Positions 42,654-55,030 of a DNA stretch of 64,000 nt are shown here, piece by piece. How positions within the stretch are numbered: the first letter of the stretch is position 1; every line of letters begins with the position of its first letter. The notes beneath the pieces were generated by a model. The model ran no database searches. It saw nothing but the letters and a program-made list of their open reading frames with translations, and was not told where the DNA came from. The translations under genes were made by a program, and so were the position numbers. This stretch comes from Phoenix dactylifera (taxonomy: Eukaryota > Streptophyta > Magnoliopsida > Arecales > Arecaceae). Where the stretch lies: positions 3,922,938 to 3,986,937 of the forward strand of contig NC_052399.1 of the NCBI RefSeq assembly GCF_009389715.1, given 5' to 3'.

Positions 42654-44161
42654 ATGACCAACCAAGCTTCCATGAATGGTCTCAGCAGTCGCAAGCCTCA
42701 CTTCATCTTGGTCCCACTGATAGCCCAAGGGCACATGATCCCCATGGTCGACTTGGCTCGTTTACTCGCGGAACAAGGTGCCCGGGTCAGCCTCATCACC
42801 AACCCCAGTGAACGCCGCACGAATCAAGGCCATCGTCGACCGAGTGAAGGAATCCGGTCTCCCGATACACTTTGTCGAGCTCCAGTTCCCTTGCGCCGAA
42901 GCTGGCCTACCGGACGGTTGCGAGAATGTGGATCTCGTCCCTTCAAACGACTACTTCAGAACAATTGTCGATGCCATCCCCCGGCTTCGAGAACCTCTAG
43001 CCCGGTACCTGCGAGCACAACGGCCTCGTCCAACATGCATGATCGCCGACATGTGCAACCCATGGACGGCGGATGTCGCTCGCGAGCTTGGGATGCCACG
43101 GCTCATCTTTCATGGGCCCTCTTGCTTCTTCATTCTATGCGCCCATCTCATGCAGCAGCACGGGATCTACGACCGCATAACCGATGATTTCAAGCCCGTC
43201 CTCCTACCTGAGCTGCCGCAACCTGTCGAGGTCACCAAAGCCCAGTTACCGGGCTTCTTCGGGTCAAAAGGGTGGGAAAAGCTTCGATCTGAGGCTTTAG
43301 AAGCGTAGTCGACGGCGGACGGGGTGGTGATGAACACTTTTGATGATATGGAGCATTCATATATCGAGCTCTACAAGAAGGTTACAGGAAAGGAGGTATG
43401 GACCATCGGGCCCTTGCGTCTCTACAATAAGGATCTTGACAACAAGGCTGCCAGAGGGAACAAGCCTGTTATCGACCACCACCGAGTTCTATGTTGGCTC
43501 GATTCGAGGAAGCCCAAGTCCGTGCTCTACGCTAGCTTTGGCAGCCTTGTGCGGATGCGCCCTTGGGAGCTCATTGAAGTAGGGTACGGTTTGGAGGCAT
43601 CCAACCAGCCCTTCATCTGGGTGATCAAGGACGTCGAGAGGACCCCGGAGGTGGACAAATGGCCGTCGGAGGGATTCGAGGAGAGGGTAAGCACCAGGGG
43701 TCTTGTAATTAAGGGGTGGGCGCCGCAGGTGGTCATCCTGTCTCACCCTGCCATCGGAGGATTTATGACACTGCGGATGGAACTCGGTGATGGAGGCCGT
43801 GTCCGCGGGCGTGCCAATGATAACATGGCCTTGTTTTTCGGACCAATTCGTCAACGAGAAGCTGGTTGTGGATGTGCTGGGCGTTGGCGTGGCAATTGGG
43901 GTGAAAGTTCCCTTCTACCATATCAATGAAGATAGTCCGTCGGCAGCGAAGAGGAACGACATAGGGAAGGCAGTCTCTAGGCTTATGGACGAAGGGGAGG
44001 AGGGGGAAGAGAGAAGAATGAGGGCCAGGAAGCTGGCTGAAAAGGCTGTGAGCGCAATGGAAGGAGGAGGGTCGTCCTTAGAGAACATAGCATGCCTGAT
44101 TCAGTATGCCTTGAAGCATGGACACGACGATTCTGATCAAGAAGAGGAACACAGTGCGTAG
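42654..44161 (+). pseudogene. UGT73 pseudogene closely related to UGT-E and UGT-F
   Basis: The whole coding length is present and closely similar to UGT-E and UGT-F, but with three disabling changes by comparison: a one-base insertion near 42801 (CACCAACCCC versus CACCACCCC), a GAG-to-TAG stop at 43306-43308 after LRSEALEA, and a two-base loss near 43771 within the PSPG box (TATGACACTGCGG versus TATGACACACTGCGG). The His and Asp motifs and most of the PSPG sequence remain readable. Its 5' leader is shorter than in UGT-E and UGT-F, with a deletion next to a G-run at about 42420. Few further differences suggest recent inactivation. Confidence 0.92.
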
Positions 44162-45062
44162 GTTTGTTCGTCAAAGGGGAACGCTAAATATATCGAAAAT
44201 ATATAATAGTAATTTATTTTGCATAACCTTACCTGGTCTTGATTTTGGTACGGTTTAGGCTAGGCGGTGTCGGAACGGATCATAGCTTGCAATTTGACCA
44301 TTCCTCATTGTAATGAAATTTTTACTTCCAGCCTTCCAGGTGCGTTGATCACCGTACATCTGGCTTCTAATTTCTCAGCTGGATTGATATCATTTTTAAG
44401 TCGGATTGATGTGTCCATCAGAGCCTATTGAAATCTTTTAAGAGGACGGATCAGCCATCATCAAACTTTGGAGCTAAAAAAGCAAGCAACAGTATTCCTA
44501 AAACAATCAAACAAATCAGAGAAATCAAGTCTCACGTCCGGCCTAATCTTCGCACCCAATAAAAATTGGTCACATAGATAAAAAATTATTACTTGTACTG
44601 CATGCACCACATGGTTGCAAATGCAGTTAATTGCGATGGCTAATTTTTATAAGCTTTATTCATCAAGTACCCATCTTAATTCATCGTAATTGACTACGGG
44701 CATGATGTATGCAGTGTAGCCAATAATTTCTCGGACAGGGGTCCATCGGTAGAGTTTGTTGCCAAGTTTTTTTACCTATAATGATGGTAATAGTTCTAAG
44801 AGCATCTTATGAACAATCTGGAAAAGGTGTGGAATTTGAAGACACGCAAACTTTTTATGTCCACAGAGTTCATGGCGCTACCGACAAAACCCTCGCATGC
44901 AGATCTGTAACTTCCAATTCGTCCCGGTCCACATTTCAATCACAGCCAATGTGCTACGTCCACATCAGAGCGACCCAATTGGGCACCATCTTTTATGAGT
45001 TTAACAGCAATGGAATCAACGCATTATGCATTTCAGGACAAGCTAAACTTAATATAAATATC
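44162..45062. other. 3' flank of the UGT pseudogene
   Basis: Shared with the UGT-F 3' flank (53171-53490 and 54270-54560), including GTCTCACGTCCGGCCTAATC at about 44523, the empty site of the hAT-like element. A 174-codon frame (44781-45305) runs into the microsatellite and is not regarded as a gene. Confidence 0.6.
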
Positions 45063-45690
<628 letters not shown>

Positions 45691-48600
45691 ATATTAGTGT
45701 TTTAACTCTCAAATAAATAAAATTAATAACAACACCATAACTGAAGCAAAAGATGCAATCCACTTTAAAAGTATATTTCCTTTTAAAACAAAGATAAATA
45801 ATCAAATAAATACCAATAATAATCTAGGGACTAGTTCAAGCAGAACTAGATTTGAAGAGGAAGAAGAAAAAGAAACTGAATCTAGAAGAAGTAAAAGAAC
45901 TAGAGTTGAAGAAGACTACTACACATTCCTAATAGAAGACTCTCCTACTTCTTTAGAGAATGCCTTGAAATCTTTAGATGTCCCCTTTTGAAGAAAAAAA
46001 AAGATAATGAAATGCAATCCATAGTGCAAAACTACACTTAAGAATTGGCAAACTTACTCCCCGAAAGTAAACCAATTGGGTGTAAATGGATCTTTAAGAA
46101 GAAACTTATGCCAGATGGAACTGTAGACAAATACAAGGCTAGGTTAGTAGCCAAAAATTTTACTCAAAAATCTGGGATTTACTTCTTTGATGTTTATGCC
46201 CCTATAGCAAGAATCACTATCGTTAGGATCCTTGTTGCCTTAAATTCTATTCATAAGCTGGTTATACATCAAATGGATGTTAAAACCGCTTTCTTGAATG
46301 AAGACCTAGATGAAGAGATCTACATGGACCAACCCGAAGGTTTCATTGTACCAGGTCAAGAGAAAAAGCTATGTAGGTTGATTAGATTTCTTTATGGTTT
46401 AAAACAAGCCCCCAAAAAATGACACCTTAAATTTGATGAAATAATCCTAACTAATGAATTTAAATTAATAACACAGATGAATGTATATATTATAAAAAGA
46501 AGAATAACAAAATTATAATCTTATGTCATATGTAGATGATATCCTAATTTTTAGAACATATTTAGAAATAATTAATAAAGTAAAACAGTTTTTATCTCTA
46601 AAATTTGACATGAAAGATTTAGGAGAAGTAGACCTAATCCTAAATAATAAAATCATAAGGAATGAAGATGGAATAACTTTGTCCCAAAGCTACTATATGG
46701 AGAAGATTCCTAAAAAGTTTTACTACCCTGATTGTCATCCTGTATCTACTTTCCATAATCCATCTCTTCATCTAAAGAAGAACTTAGGTGATCCAGTCAA
46801 TCAAAGCTTGTATGCCCAGATAATTGGTTCTCTAGGGTTTCTTATAAATTATACCAGGCTTGATATTGCATACTCTATGAACCGACTGAGTAGATATACT
46901 CACAATCCTAATAATGATCATTGAACTTCTCTAGAAAGAATTCTCCGGTACCTTAAGGGTACCATATTTTTGTGATTATACTATTGTGGTTATCCTGCTG
47001 TTCTAAAAGGCTATAGTGATGCCAATTGGACCAGTGATAAAGTTGGCACCAAAACCACCACTAGTTTTGTCTCTCTTTTAGGAGGTGCAACTGTATGGAA
47101 GTTTATCAAATAAACTGTAGTGGCTAGGAGCACCATGGAATCTGAAATGATTGCCCTAGATACCACTAGCATTAGAGATCTACTGGTAGATTTACCTCTC
47201 GTGACTTCACCATTACCTTCTATATCTGTTCATTGTGACTGCAGATCTACTATAGATAAATGCAATCAAGAAAATACAAATATAAAAATGAATAGATACT
47301 TGAAAGTGCGCCATAAATTATTGAGATACAAATTAAAGAATAACTTGATTGTACTAAATTTTGTAAGATCCGAAAGAAATCTAACTGATTAGCTTACCCA
47401 AAAATTATCTAGAACAGTGGTTCTAGAGTTGTCAAGGGAGTTGGGGCTAAGCCCATAAGTAAAGTCACCACGGTGGTAATCCAACCTGAAAAGGTTCAAT
47501 GGGTAGACACAAGCTAGATAGGTGACTAATGAAGAGCACTATTTGGTTTTTTCCATTCCTAGGGCAACAATGCTCATAAAAAGCAAGAGTTAGGTTGAGT
47601 TTTTACTCTTAATGAATCTGAAACCCATGAGGCAGAGTATCTACTTGCTCGTACCCTTTTCACCTATATATGTGTAATCGTGAGGCCACGACTGTAGAAA
47701 GTGGGTTGTTTCCTAATAACACATAAAGAGATACCTGCGTATAGCCGTAAAGTGCAAACCCGCTTTGAACATTGTTCACGCTATATTATGTGTGCTGTTG
47801 ATGAAATCTGAGTCATGGACCAAAGTTCAAGGCATAGTCTATCTTGGCTCCACAGAGGTAATCAATTATCACTAAGTAAAAGTTCAAACCGAAAGGTACC
47901 TACATCTATTACATAATATAAGATACTCAATATTTTACTTCGATTTTTTAAATTTATTTTAATTTTTAATTTTTTAAATATTTAATTTATGTAGGGGATT
48001 GTTGAATTAAATTAAATATTTTAAAATTTGAAAACCGCATGCTAAACAAAGCAAGCCGCGGCCAACCATTTGACTTGGTCAACGGTCAAGTGGCAAGCAT
48101 CCGCGCACAAACAAGAGAGCAAACATGGAAAGATCTCCAAAGAAAGCAGGCCAAGACAAGTGTCATGCATTCACGCACAAGAGCAAGCATGGAAGACCTC
48201 CTGAAAAAGGAAGGAAGCATGGGCGGCCAAGATGCAATATGCCTCACGATCAAAGGAGCACAAAAAGACACGTCATCAATCCGTGGAAAGAGAGTCTGCT
48301 TCTTTTGACGCGCCTCAGCCTATATAAAGGGCTCTAGGGATTATTTCAAATACAATGAAAAATTTCTCTTCCTCCTATTTTAAAGGCCTATATAAAAAGG
48401 GCTCTAGGGATCATTGGGAAGAAAATAAATAAAGAAAATTTTTCTTCTTCTCATAATTTCAATAATTTTTTTGAGTTTCTTTTGAGCTATCTGCAAGCGT
48501 GAACGTGTTCTTCTTTCTTCTCTGGAAACGCACTGACGAAAAAGATGTGGTTCTATATTGGTCGTCGTATTACTAGGAGATCTGTGCCAGCGGATCTGTA

Positions 48601-49060
48601 CATGGGGGGCATAAACTTTTCTGAGACAATGCGTCAGCATGCTTCAATCCACAGGCCATTTTCTTTCATTTCTTCATTTCATTATTCTATTATCAAGTTA
48701 ATTATTTGCTGATTTATTCTTCTTATATACTGTTTTTGAATATTAGAAATATTTAATTATTGATTTATCAATTATATTTGTGCATCTAGGCTAACAAAAA
48801 TATCATAAGAAGAAATAGAGATTTGTGTGGTTTAATCTTGGTGTGGTAATGAGCGTTAGAGCCACTCTGCTAATATATCAATTATCAATGGTGTCTAGGC
48901 ACATGCTGCTGCTAAAATCACCTAAATCCTACCAAAATTGCTAAAGAAAAACTCTAAGATAATCATAGAGTCTAGAGAAAGAAATTGCCAAGATAACAAA
49001 GGCTGCAAAAGAAATTTTAAAGTATTTTACACTTATTAAAATTTTTCATCATTTAAATAA
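45691..49060 (+). mobile_element. Ty1/copia fossil (internal 3' part, LTR, short internal 5' part)
   Basis: Reverse transcriptase and RNase H parts of a Ty1/copia polyprotein are recognisable at about 46045-47395. A purine-rich tract is followed by an LTR-like segment starting TGTTGAATTAAA at 48000 with TATA-type promoter sequence (about 48321, 48392). A PBS-like TGGTAATGAGC and leader-like sequence follow at about 48845-49060. Gag, protease and integrase parts are missing. The element is broken, with several breaks, and looks old. It separates spacer block S4 from S3. Boundaries are approximate. Confidence 0.75.
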
Positions 49061-49117
49061 AAAAAAAGCTTCCTTCAGTAAGTTCACCTTAGGCCTCCAA
49101 GTGTATTGGGCCGCTTC

Positions 49118-50030
49118 TGACCACAACGTTAGCATAAGTAGGATAGACCAATCAATACTATAATATAATTTAACCATCACCTGGCATTTCTTTTATCACA
49201 TTTTTCATCTTTTCAATTTTGCTAGAACTAATCAGATCTTCCATCTTTCCAAATGGACCATTCTCCGCTTTATAAATGACTCAGATATGGATGTCTTAGC
49301 CCTTCGGGTGAGTTACAGATCCGGAGAAGCAACGAAAAGAGGGTTTCTCAAATGGTTGTGCCATCCATCCAACTACCAATTAAGTCGAAGCATGGGAACG
49401 AGCAATCTCGGATTACATCGACCTTGACAAATAACAGAACTTGTTCTTTTAGTTTTTATTGAACCGAAAATAGTAGATAACATCTACCACAAAGAGTTGC
49501 AGCAAGTATAAACCACTGGAACTTCTTGAAACGACATTGAAAGGACTCATATAGAATAGTGTATTTAGAATTTATATTTATTCCCTCAAAAAAGAGATAA
49601 TTTATGTTTACGTTTTCCATCTGCAGTCCAATCATGCACCTTTGGCTTGGAATGGATGTCCATAGGCTTACAGTCATGCATCAAGTCCACTTGCAAGTCA
49701 TTGGATTGGATTGGATTAGATTAGATTAGATGGTTCTTACCTTTCCAATCATCCACTACATTATTGTTCGAAATTTCGCTTTCAGCTCAGCTCTCTCAAG
49801 AGGCCGTCTCTAGATTTTGTACGCATCATTGCTGTGGGTATATAACGACTTCGTCAATGCGGCGGGTATATCTCGACTTCGTCAATGCGGCTTTAATGAT
49901 GTCCGTGTCACGTGGACCCTCCATTGACAAGATAATTTTATCTTATATTGCCAGCATTTTTTATTTTTTATTTTTTATTTTTGTTTTTTTTTGGTGCATT
50001 AGCTGCGCTGTATGCTCTAAGATGAGTACA
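49118..50030. repeat. cluster spacer block S3, copy 2, first part
   Basis: Collinear with 37970-38692 and 40226-40330. At about 49844-49890 a short phrase (CGACTTCGTCAATGCGGC) is duplicated in tandem. Carries the empty sites for the PIF/Harbinger-like element and the 880-bp LTR. Confidence 0.8.
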
Positions 50031-50470
50031 ACCAACTATATCAGAAGCAAAAAGACTACACAAAGCAAAAAAAAAATGAGAACTGCTGAGTCCAGAAAAA
50101 TTCTCTCAAATGGTGAGCAGCAAATGAGACGACTCAGTCAGCAACTTTGTTCGTCTTTCGAAGGATATGTCTGACTTGGATAGTCCGGCACTTCCATAAC
50201 ATGCATAGCATATCGTCTAGAAGCGGGTGCTCCACCTCCTCCCACCTTTTTTTCCAAATATGCATGATCAACAAGGCTGAGTCCTTCTTCAGAATGATGC
50301 AACTAGCCTGCAAAACATGTCTCGCATAGGAAAGCCCCTTCCATGCTATCCTGAGCTCCTTTTCAAAAGCCGAGACCTCAAAGGAACGACACCCCACTGC
50401 CGCAATCAACCTAGCACCATGGTCTCTGATAGCAAAAGTTGCTCCGTCCTGTTTTAAAACATAGTTGGTA
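50031..50470 (-). mobile_element. LINE RNase H-domain remnant, copy 2
   Basis: The minus strand frame 50134-50409 reads FEVSAFEKELRIAWKGLSYA, RHVLQASCIILKKDSALLIM and WKCRTIQVRHILRKTNKVAD. This is a LINE-type RNase H domain with its typical closing N-x-x-AD. It is better preserved than copy 1 at 41311-41690. Confidence 0.75.
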
Positions 50471-51360
50471 TCTTATTATCCAAGGAATAGTTTTTTGAAA
50501 CCCCAAGATTTAAAACATTGACATTATTTTTTTAAAATATATATTAATAAATAAATAAATAATAGTTGCTATTGGTGGCCATTGCTCACTTCAAGATATG
50601 AGGGACAAGAATTTTGGCTTGAAGCCGTATACGATGGGATTGGTGATGTTAGATGTGCTTGCCCACCGGCCCTAAGCTCAGCTCCTCACCCGTTTCCGTA
50701 TTTCCCAAAGAACCGAACGGTGGTCAGCAACGGGTGATTTGTAGCTTTTTCCATCACGAACAATGGTGCAGCCAAAAAGGAGCAGCGCCCGTGCACGCAT
50801 TTCCTGTCCCCCTCTCTCTGCTGGTGTCGTGACCTCGCGGAGCAACGTAAGAACTGCGCCAGGCGATACAAGTGGTCCCGCATTACAGTAGCCAACCCGA
50901 AGAATGGATTGGATATTAATATTTCTATATTTGAATTACTGTCTTAAGTGATGGTCGCCTGATATCTATATTCATTTAGTTTAGATTTGGTTAATCATCT
51001 ATTTAGTTCCCTCATTTAACTTAATCTATTTTTTTCACTTATTTTTGTTATGCGGATATTCGGATCCAGATTCGAATTTAAAAAAAAAAAGTATCGCCAT
51101 CCGTATTCTTATTCAGATAATTTTTAAATTGACTATTTGAATTCGTATTCGAATTCGATTGGACCAAAAAAAATAGTATCTAAATCCAATCCGATACGAA
51201 AATAGATACTTCGACTCGTTTCCAGTAAGTAGGCCGCAGCTTTATAATTTTTTTTTAAAATAAAATTATTGGGAGCCATGTAAGATGTAGGATTTGTCTG
51301 TCGCCACGATTGTTTGCCAATCACCACTGCCATATTCTTTTTTTTTTCAGGGGGAGATCA
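50471..51360. repeat. cluster spacer block S3, copy 2, last part
   Basis: Collinear with 41650-42430. No gene is recognised. It ends at a T-run and GGGGGAGATCACCGCC next to the UGT-F upstream block. Confidence 0.75.
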
Positions 51361-51661
51361 CCGCCACCAGATTCAGCTTCAAAACAAGTTAGCTCATGTA
51401 GGGGCTCACGTCATGAGTTGAGGCTTGATCTAGAAGCCTGGCCCACAATTCATGGGATTTCCCGGTCAATTTTACTTTCGAGCAATACCAAAAATAATAA
51501 ATAATACCAACTGCAAGGAATCCAAGGTTCCAGATAAATGCTGGCTCCTCTTCCGCTGCTTTCTAATCTGTGGCTTCTCCTTCAGAGTCGCTTCCTTGAT
51601 AGCTTCCACAGCTACACCTCTGCGCTTTCTTTGGAGACTCGCATCCGTTCCTCCATGTAGG
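51361..51661 (+). promoter_or_regulatory. 5' region and leader of UGT-F
   Basis: Same layout as the UGT-E 5' region. The position of the TATA box of UGT-G/H reads AGATAAATG at 51532-51540. The open frame from 51452 covers the leader. Confidence 0.5.
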
Positions 51662-53170
51662 ATGACCAACCAAGCTTCCATGAATGGTCTCAGCAGTCGC
51701 AAGCCTCACTTCATCTTGGTCCCACTGATAGCCCAAGGGCACATGATCCCCATGGTCGACTTGGCTCGTTTACTCGCGGAACAAGGTGCCCGGGTCAGCT
51801 TCATCACCACCCCAGTGAACGCCGCACGAATCAAGGCCATCGTCGACCGAGTGAAGGAATCCGGTCTCCCGATACATTTTGCCGAGCTCCAGTTCCCTTG
51901 TGCCGAAGCTGGCCTACCGGATGGTTGCGAGAATGTGGATCTCCTCCCTTCAAACGACTACTTCAGAACAATTTTCGATGCCATCCCCCGGCTCCGAGAA
52001 CCTCTAGCCCGGTACCTGCGAGCACAACGGCCTCGTCCAACATGCATGATCGCCGACATGTGCAACCCATGGACGGCGGATGTCGCTCGAGAGCTGGGGA
52101 TGCCACGGCTCATCTTTCATGGGCCCTCTTGCTTCTTCATTCTATGCGCCCATCTCATGCAGCAGCACGGGATCTACGACCGCATAACCGATGATTTCGA
52201 GCCCGTTCTCCTACCTGAGCTGCCGCAACCTGTCGAGGTCACCAAAGCCCAGTTACCGGGCTTCTTCGGGTCAAAAGGGTGGGAAAAGCTTCGATCTGAG
52301 GTTTTAGAAGCGGAGTCGACGGCGGACGGGGTGGTGATGAACACTTTTGATGATATGGAGCATTCATATATCGAGCTCTACAAGAAGGTTACAGGAAAGG
52401 AGGTATGGACCATCGGGCCCTTGTGTCTCTACAATAAGGATCTTGACAACAAGGCTGCCAGAGGGAACAAGCCTGTTATCGACCACCACCGAGTTCTATG
52501 TTGGCTCGATTCGAGGAAGCCCAAGTCCGTGCTCTACGCTAGCTTTGGCAGCCTTGTGCGGATGCGCCCTTGGGAGCTCTTTGAAGTGGGGTACGGTTTG
52601 GAGGCATCCAACCAGCCCTTCATCTGGGTGATCAAGGACGTCGAGAGGACCCCGGAGGTGGACAAATGGCTGTCGGAGGGATTCGAGGAGAGGGTAAGCA
52701 CCAGGGGTCTTGTAATTAAGGGGTGGGCGCCGCAGGTGGTCATCCTGTCTCACCCTGCCATCGGAGGATTTATGACACACTGCGGATGGAACTCGATACT
52801 GGAGGCCGTGTCCGCGGGCGTGCCAATGATGACATGGCCTTGTTTTGCGGACCAATTCGTCAACGAGAAGCTGGTTGTGGATGTGCTGGGCGTTGGCGTG
52901 GCAATTGGGGTGAAAGTTCCCATCTACTATATCAATGAAGATAGTCCGCCGGCAGCGAAGAGGGACGACATAGAGAAGGCAGTCTCTAGGCTTATGGACA
53001 AGGGGGAGGAGGGGGAAGATAGAAGAAAGAGGGCCAGGAGGCTGGCTGAAAAGGCTGTGAGCGCAATGGAAGGAGGAGGGTCGTCCCTAGAGAACATAGC
53101 ATGCCTGATTCAGTATGCCTTGAAACATGGAAACGACGATTCTGATCAAGAAGAGGAACACAGTGCGTAG
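51662..53170 (+). CDS. UGT-F, UDP-glycosyltransferase, UGT73 type
   Basis: An intact intronless GT1 enzyme of 502 residues from the Met at 51662, very close to UGT-E. His27 lies in IAQGHMIPM and Asp132 in [10 protein letters not shown]. The PSPG box is Trp355-Gln398, with ILEAVSAGVPMMTW in place of VMEAVSAGVPMITW of UGT-E. The upstream frame extends 70 codons, as in UGT-E, and is taken as leader. C-terminal differences from UGT-E (for example GEEGEDRRKRARRL) and PSPG differences could alter acceptor range, but this cannot be judged from sequence. With UGT-E and the pseudogene it forms the youngest branch of the cluster, and its surrounding spacers are duplicated with it. Confidence 0.92.
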   Translation: MTNQASMNGLSSRKPHFILVPLIAQGHMIPMVDLARLLAEQGARVSFITTPVNAARIKAIVDRVKESGLPIHFAELQFPCAEAGLPDGCENVDLLPSNDYFRTIFDAIPRLREPLARYLRAQRPRPTCMIADMCNPWTADVARELGMPRLIFHGPSCFFILCAHLMQQHGIYDRITDDFEPVLLPELPQPVEVTKAQLPGFFGSKGWEKLRSEVLEAESTADGVVMNTFDDMEHSYIELYKKVTGKEVWTIGPLCLYNKDLDNKAARGNKPVIDHHRVLCWLDSRKPKSVLYASFGSLVRMRPWELFEVGYGLEASNQPFIWVIKDVERTPEVDKWLSEGFEERVSTRGLVIKGWAPQVVILSHPAIGGFMTHCGWNSILEAVSAGVPMMTWPCFADQFVNEKLVVDVLGVGVAIGVKVPIYYINEDSPPAAKRDDIEKAVSRLMDKGEEGEDRRKRARRLAEKAVSAMEGGGSSLENIACLIQYALKHGNDDSDQEEEHSA

Positions 53171-53490
53171 ATTTGTTCGTCCAAGGGGAACGTTGAATGT
53201 ATCGAAAATATGTAATAGTAATTTATTTTGCACAACCAGACCTGGTCTTGAACAGATCATAGCTTGCACTTTGACCATTTCCTCATTGTAATTAAATTTT
53301 TATTTCTGCGCTGATCATTCTAATTTCTCAGCTGGATTGATATCAGTTTTAAGTCGGATTGATGCGTACATCAGAACCTATCGAAATCTTTTAAGAGGAC
53401 GGATCAGTCATCATCAAACTATGGAGCTAAAAGCAAGCAACAGTTTTCCTAAAACAATCAAACAAATCAGAGAAGTCTCACGTCTGGCCT
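53171..53490. other. 3' flank of UGT-F
   Basis: Shared with the UGT-E and pseudogene 3' flanks (GTATCGAAAATATGTAATAG). It ends in TCTGGCCT, the hAT target site. Confidence 0.65.
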
Positions 53491-54265
53491 AAGGCTGCAA
53501 ATGGGTTGGGTCGATCCGAGACCCGACCCGCATAGACCCGTATAGATCCGACCCGACCCGAATTTTAGGATCCGCAGGTCCGGATCGGGTCCTAAAATTG
53601 GATCCGATTCATTTTCTGGGTCAAGTTTGGGTACAATCCGACCCGACCTGAATAGATCCGAAGAGAGAAAGAAAGAGAGGGAAAAAGTTAAAGACAGTTT
53701 TATTTTTCTTTTTTTCATGTGGGTCGTGGCACTATTGGTCCGTGAGAATTCTCTCTCGGTCTATTACACTGTTGATACCTTTGGTGTCTTGGTATCAGGC
53801 TTTTTTTTTCTTTTTTTCCTTCTGTTTTTCGGTTTCTGTTTTTTTTAAACTTTTGCAGGGAGGAAGTGAGGGAACACCGAACTGAATATGGGTCATGTGC
53901 CAGTTTCTGCAATGGAATTGGATTTTGGAAGAAGGTCTGGGATTTTTTTTGTCCTCGTGAGGGGGGAGCCGGGAGACACCAAGTTCCGTCCAATCATTCA
54001 TATGGACAAAAAATAGTGTGATATGAAATTTGGCTTGTAGACCGACTTAGTCAGGGGTCATTTGTTCTGACTGGAGGTCAATTGCAAGTCTTTCAAGTCA
54101 TGGGTCACCCAGCAACTCATAATTATGATATGACCAAATTAGATTTGCCCAAATTTTTTCCCAAAAGCACAAAAAAAATTGGACCCAATTTGGACCCGAA
54201 CTCGACCCGACTCCGAAACCGACTCGGATTCGACCCGACCCGACTCAACCCATTTGCACCCCTAG
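53491..54265. mobile_element. 775-bp non-autonomous hAT-like element
   Basis: The ends are AAGGCTGCAAATGGGTTGGG (left) and, reading inward from the right, CTAGGGGTGCAAATGGGTTG, an imperfect terminal inverted repeat of a common plant hAT type with internal CCCGACCCG/CGGGTCGG motifs. A perfect 8-bp target-site duplication TCTGGCCT lies at 53483-53490 and 54266-54273, as expected for hAT. The UGT pseudogene flank at about 44528-44545 (ACGTCCGGCCTAATCTTCG) lacks the insert. No transposase coding was seen. Confidence 0.85.
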
Positions 54266-54273
54266 TCTGGCCT

Positions 54274-55030
54274 CGTCTTGTCACCCTATAAAACTAGGTC
54301 ATGTAGATGAGAAATTATTGTTTGTACTGTGTATGTAGCTAATTATGACAGCTGGTTTTTATAGACTTCATTCATTAAGCACTCATCTCGACACATCATA
54401 AAAAAATCCAGCAGTCATAATCGACTGTAGGCATGGTGCATGCAGTGTAGCCAATAGTTTCTCGAACAGAGGTCCATCGGTAGAGTTTGTTGCCAAGTTG
54501 TTCTACCTATAATGACAGTAATAGTTCTAAGAGCATCTTTTGGGCTACCTGGAAAAGGTGTGGAATTTAAGGACTGTTATTAAACAATCAGGATTGATTG
54601 TTCTTTGAAATATAACATTGATTTTGATTAAAACCTCCACGAGTATTGCCACAATCTTACAAAGAATCAGAAAGATTTTGTCGGGCAACAAAGACTGTAA
54701 GGGATGTTGTTGAGGGTAGGTTTTAGGCTTTTAGCATAAGATTGCAGCATGAGTTCAAAAGAGAGAAGCTGTCCAAAAAGTTAGTCAAAAGTGATGAATG
54801 TGTTAGACATGGAAGTCGTGTTAAGACGTGATTTTTGAAATTTTCAATCCCAATCTCACCAAAAAAAAAAAAAACACACACGCACGCACACACCCAGCAC
54901 AGGAAAAATAGAACATAAAATGTAAAATCTAAAATTCAGAAAAATTAGAAAGAAATTCATAGAAGAAATTGATATCTTTGGAAGTTATTTTCAAAAGTCA
55001 TTTTGGAATTTTGCATCCCATGCACAATGC
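54274..55030. repeat. cluster spacer block S4, copy 2
   Basis: Collinear with 44545-44830 and 45300-45690, without the microsatellite and copia fossil. No gene. Confidence 0.7.

Noticed and set aside
46045-47392. Treating the copia open frames as host genes
   Set aside because: Reverse transcriptase and RNase H content shows they belong to a broken retrotransposon fossil.
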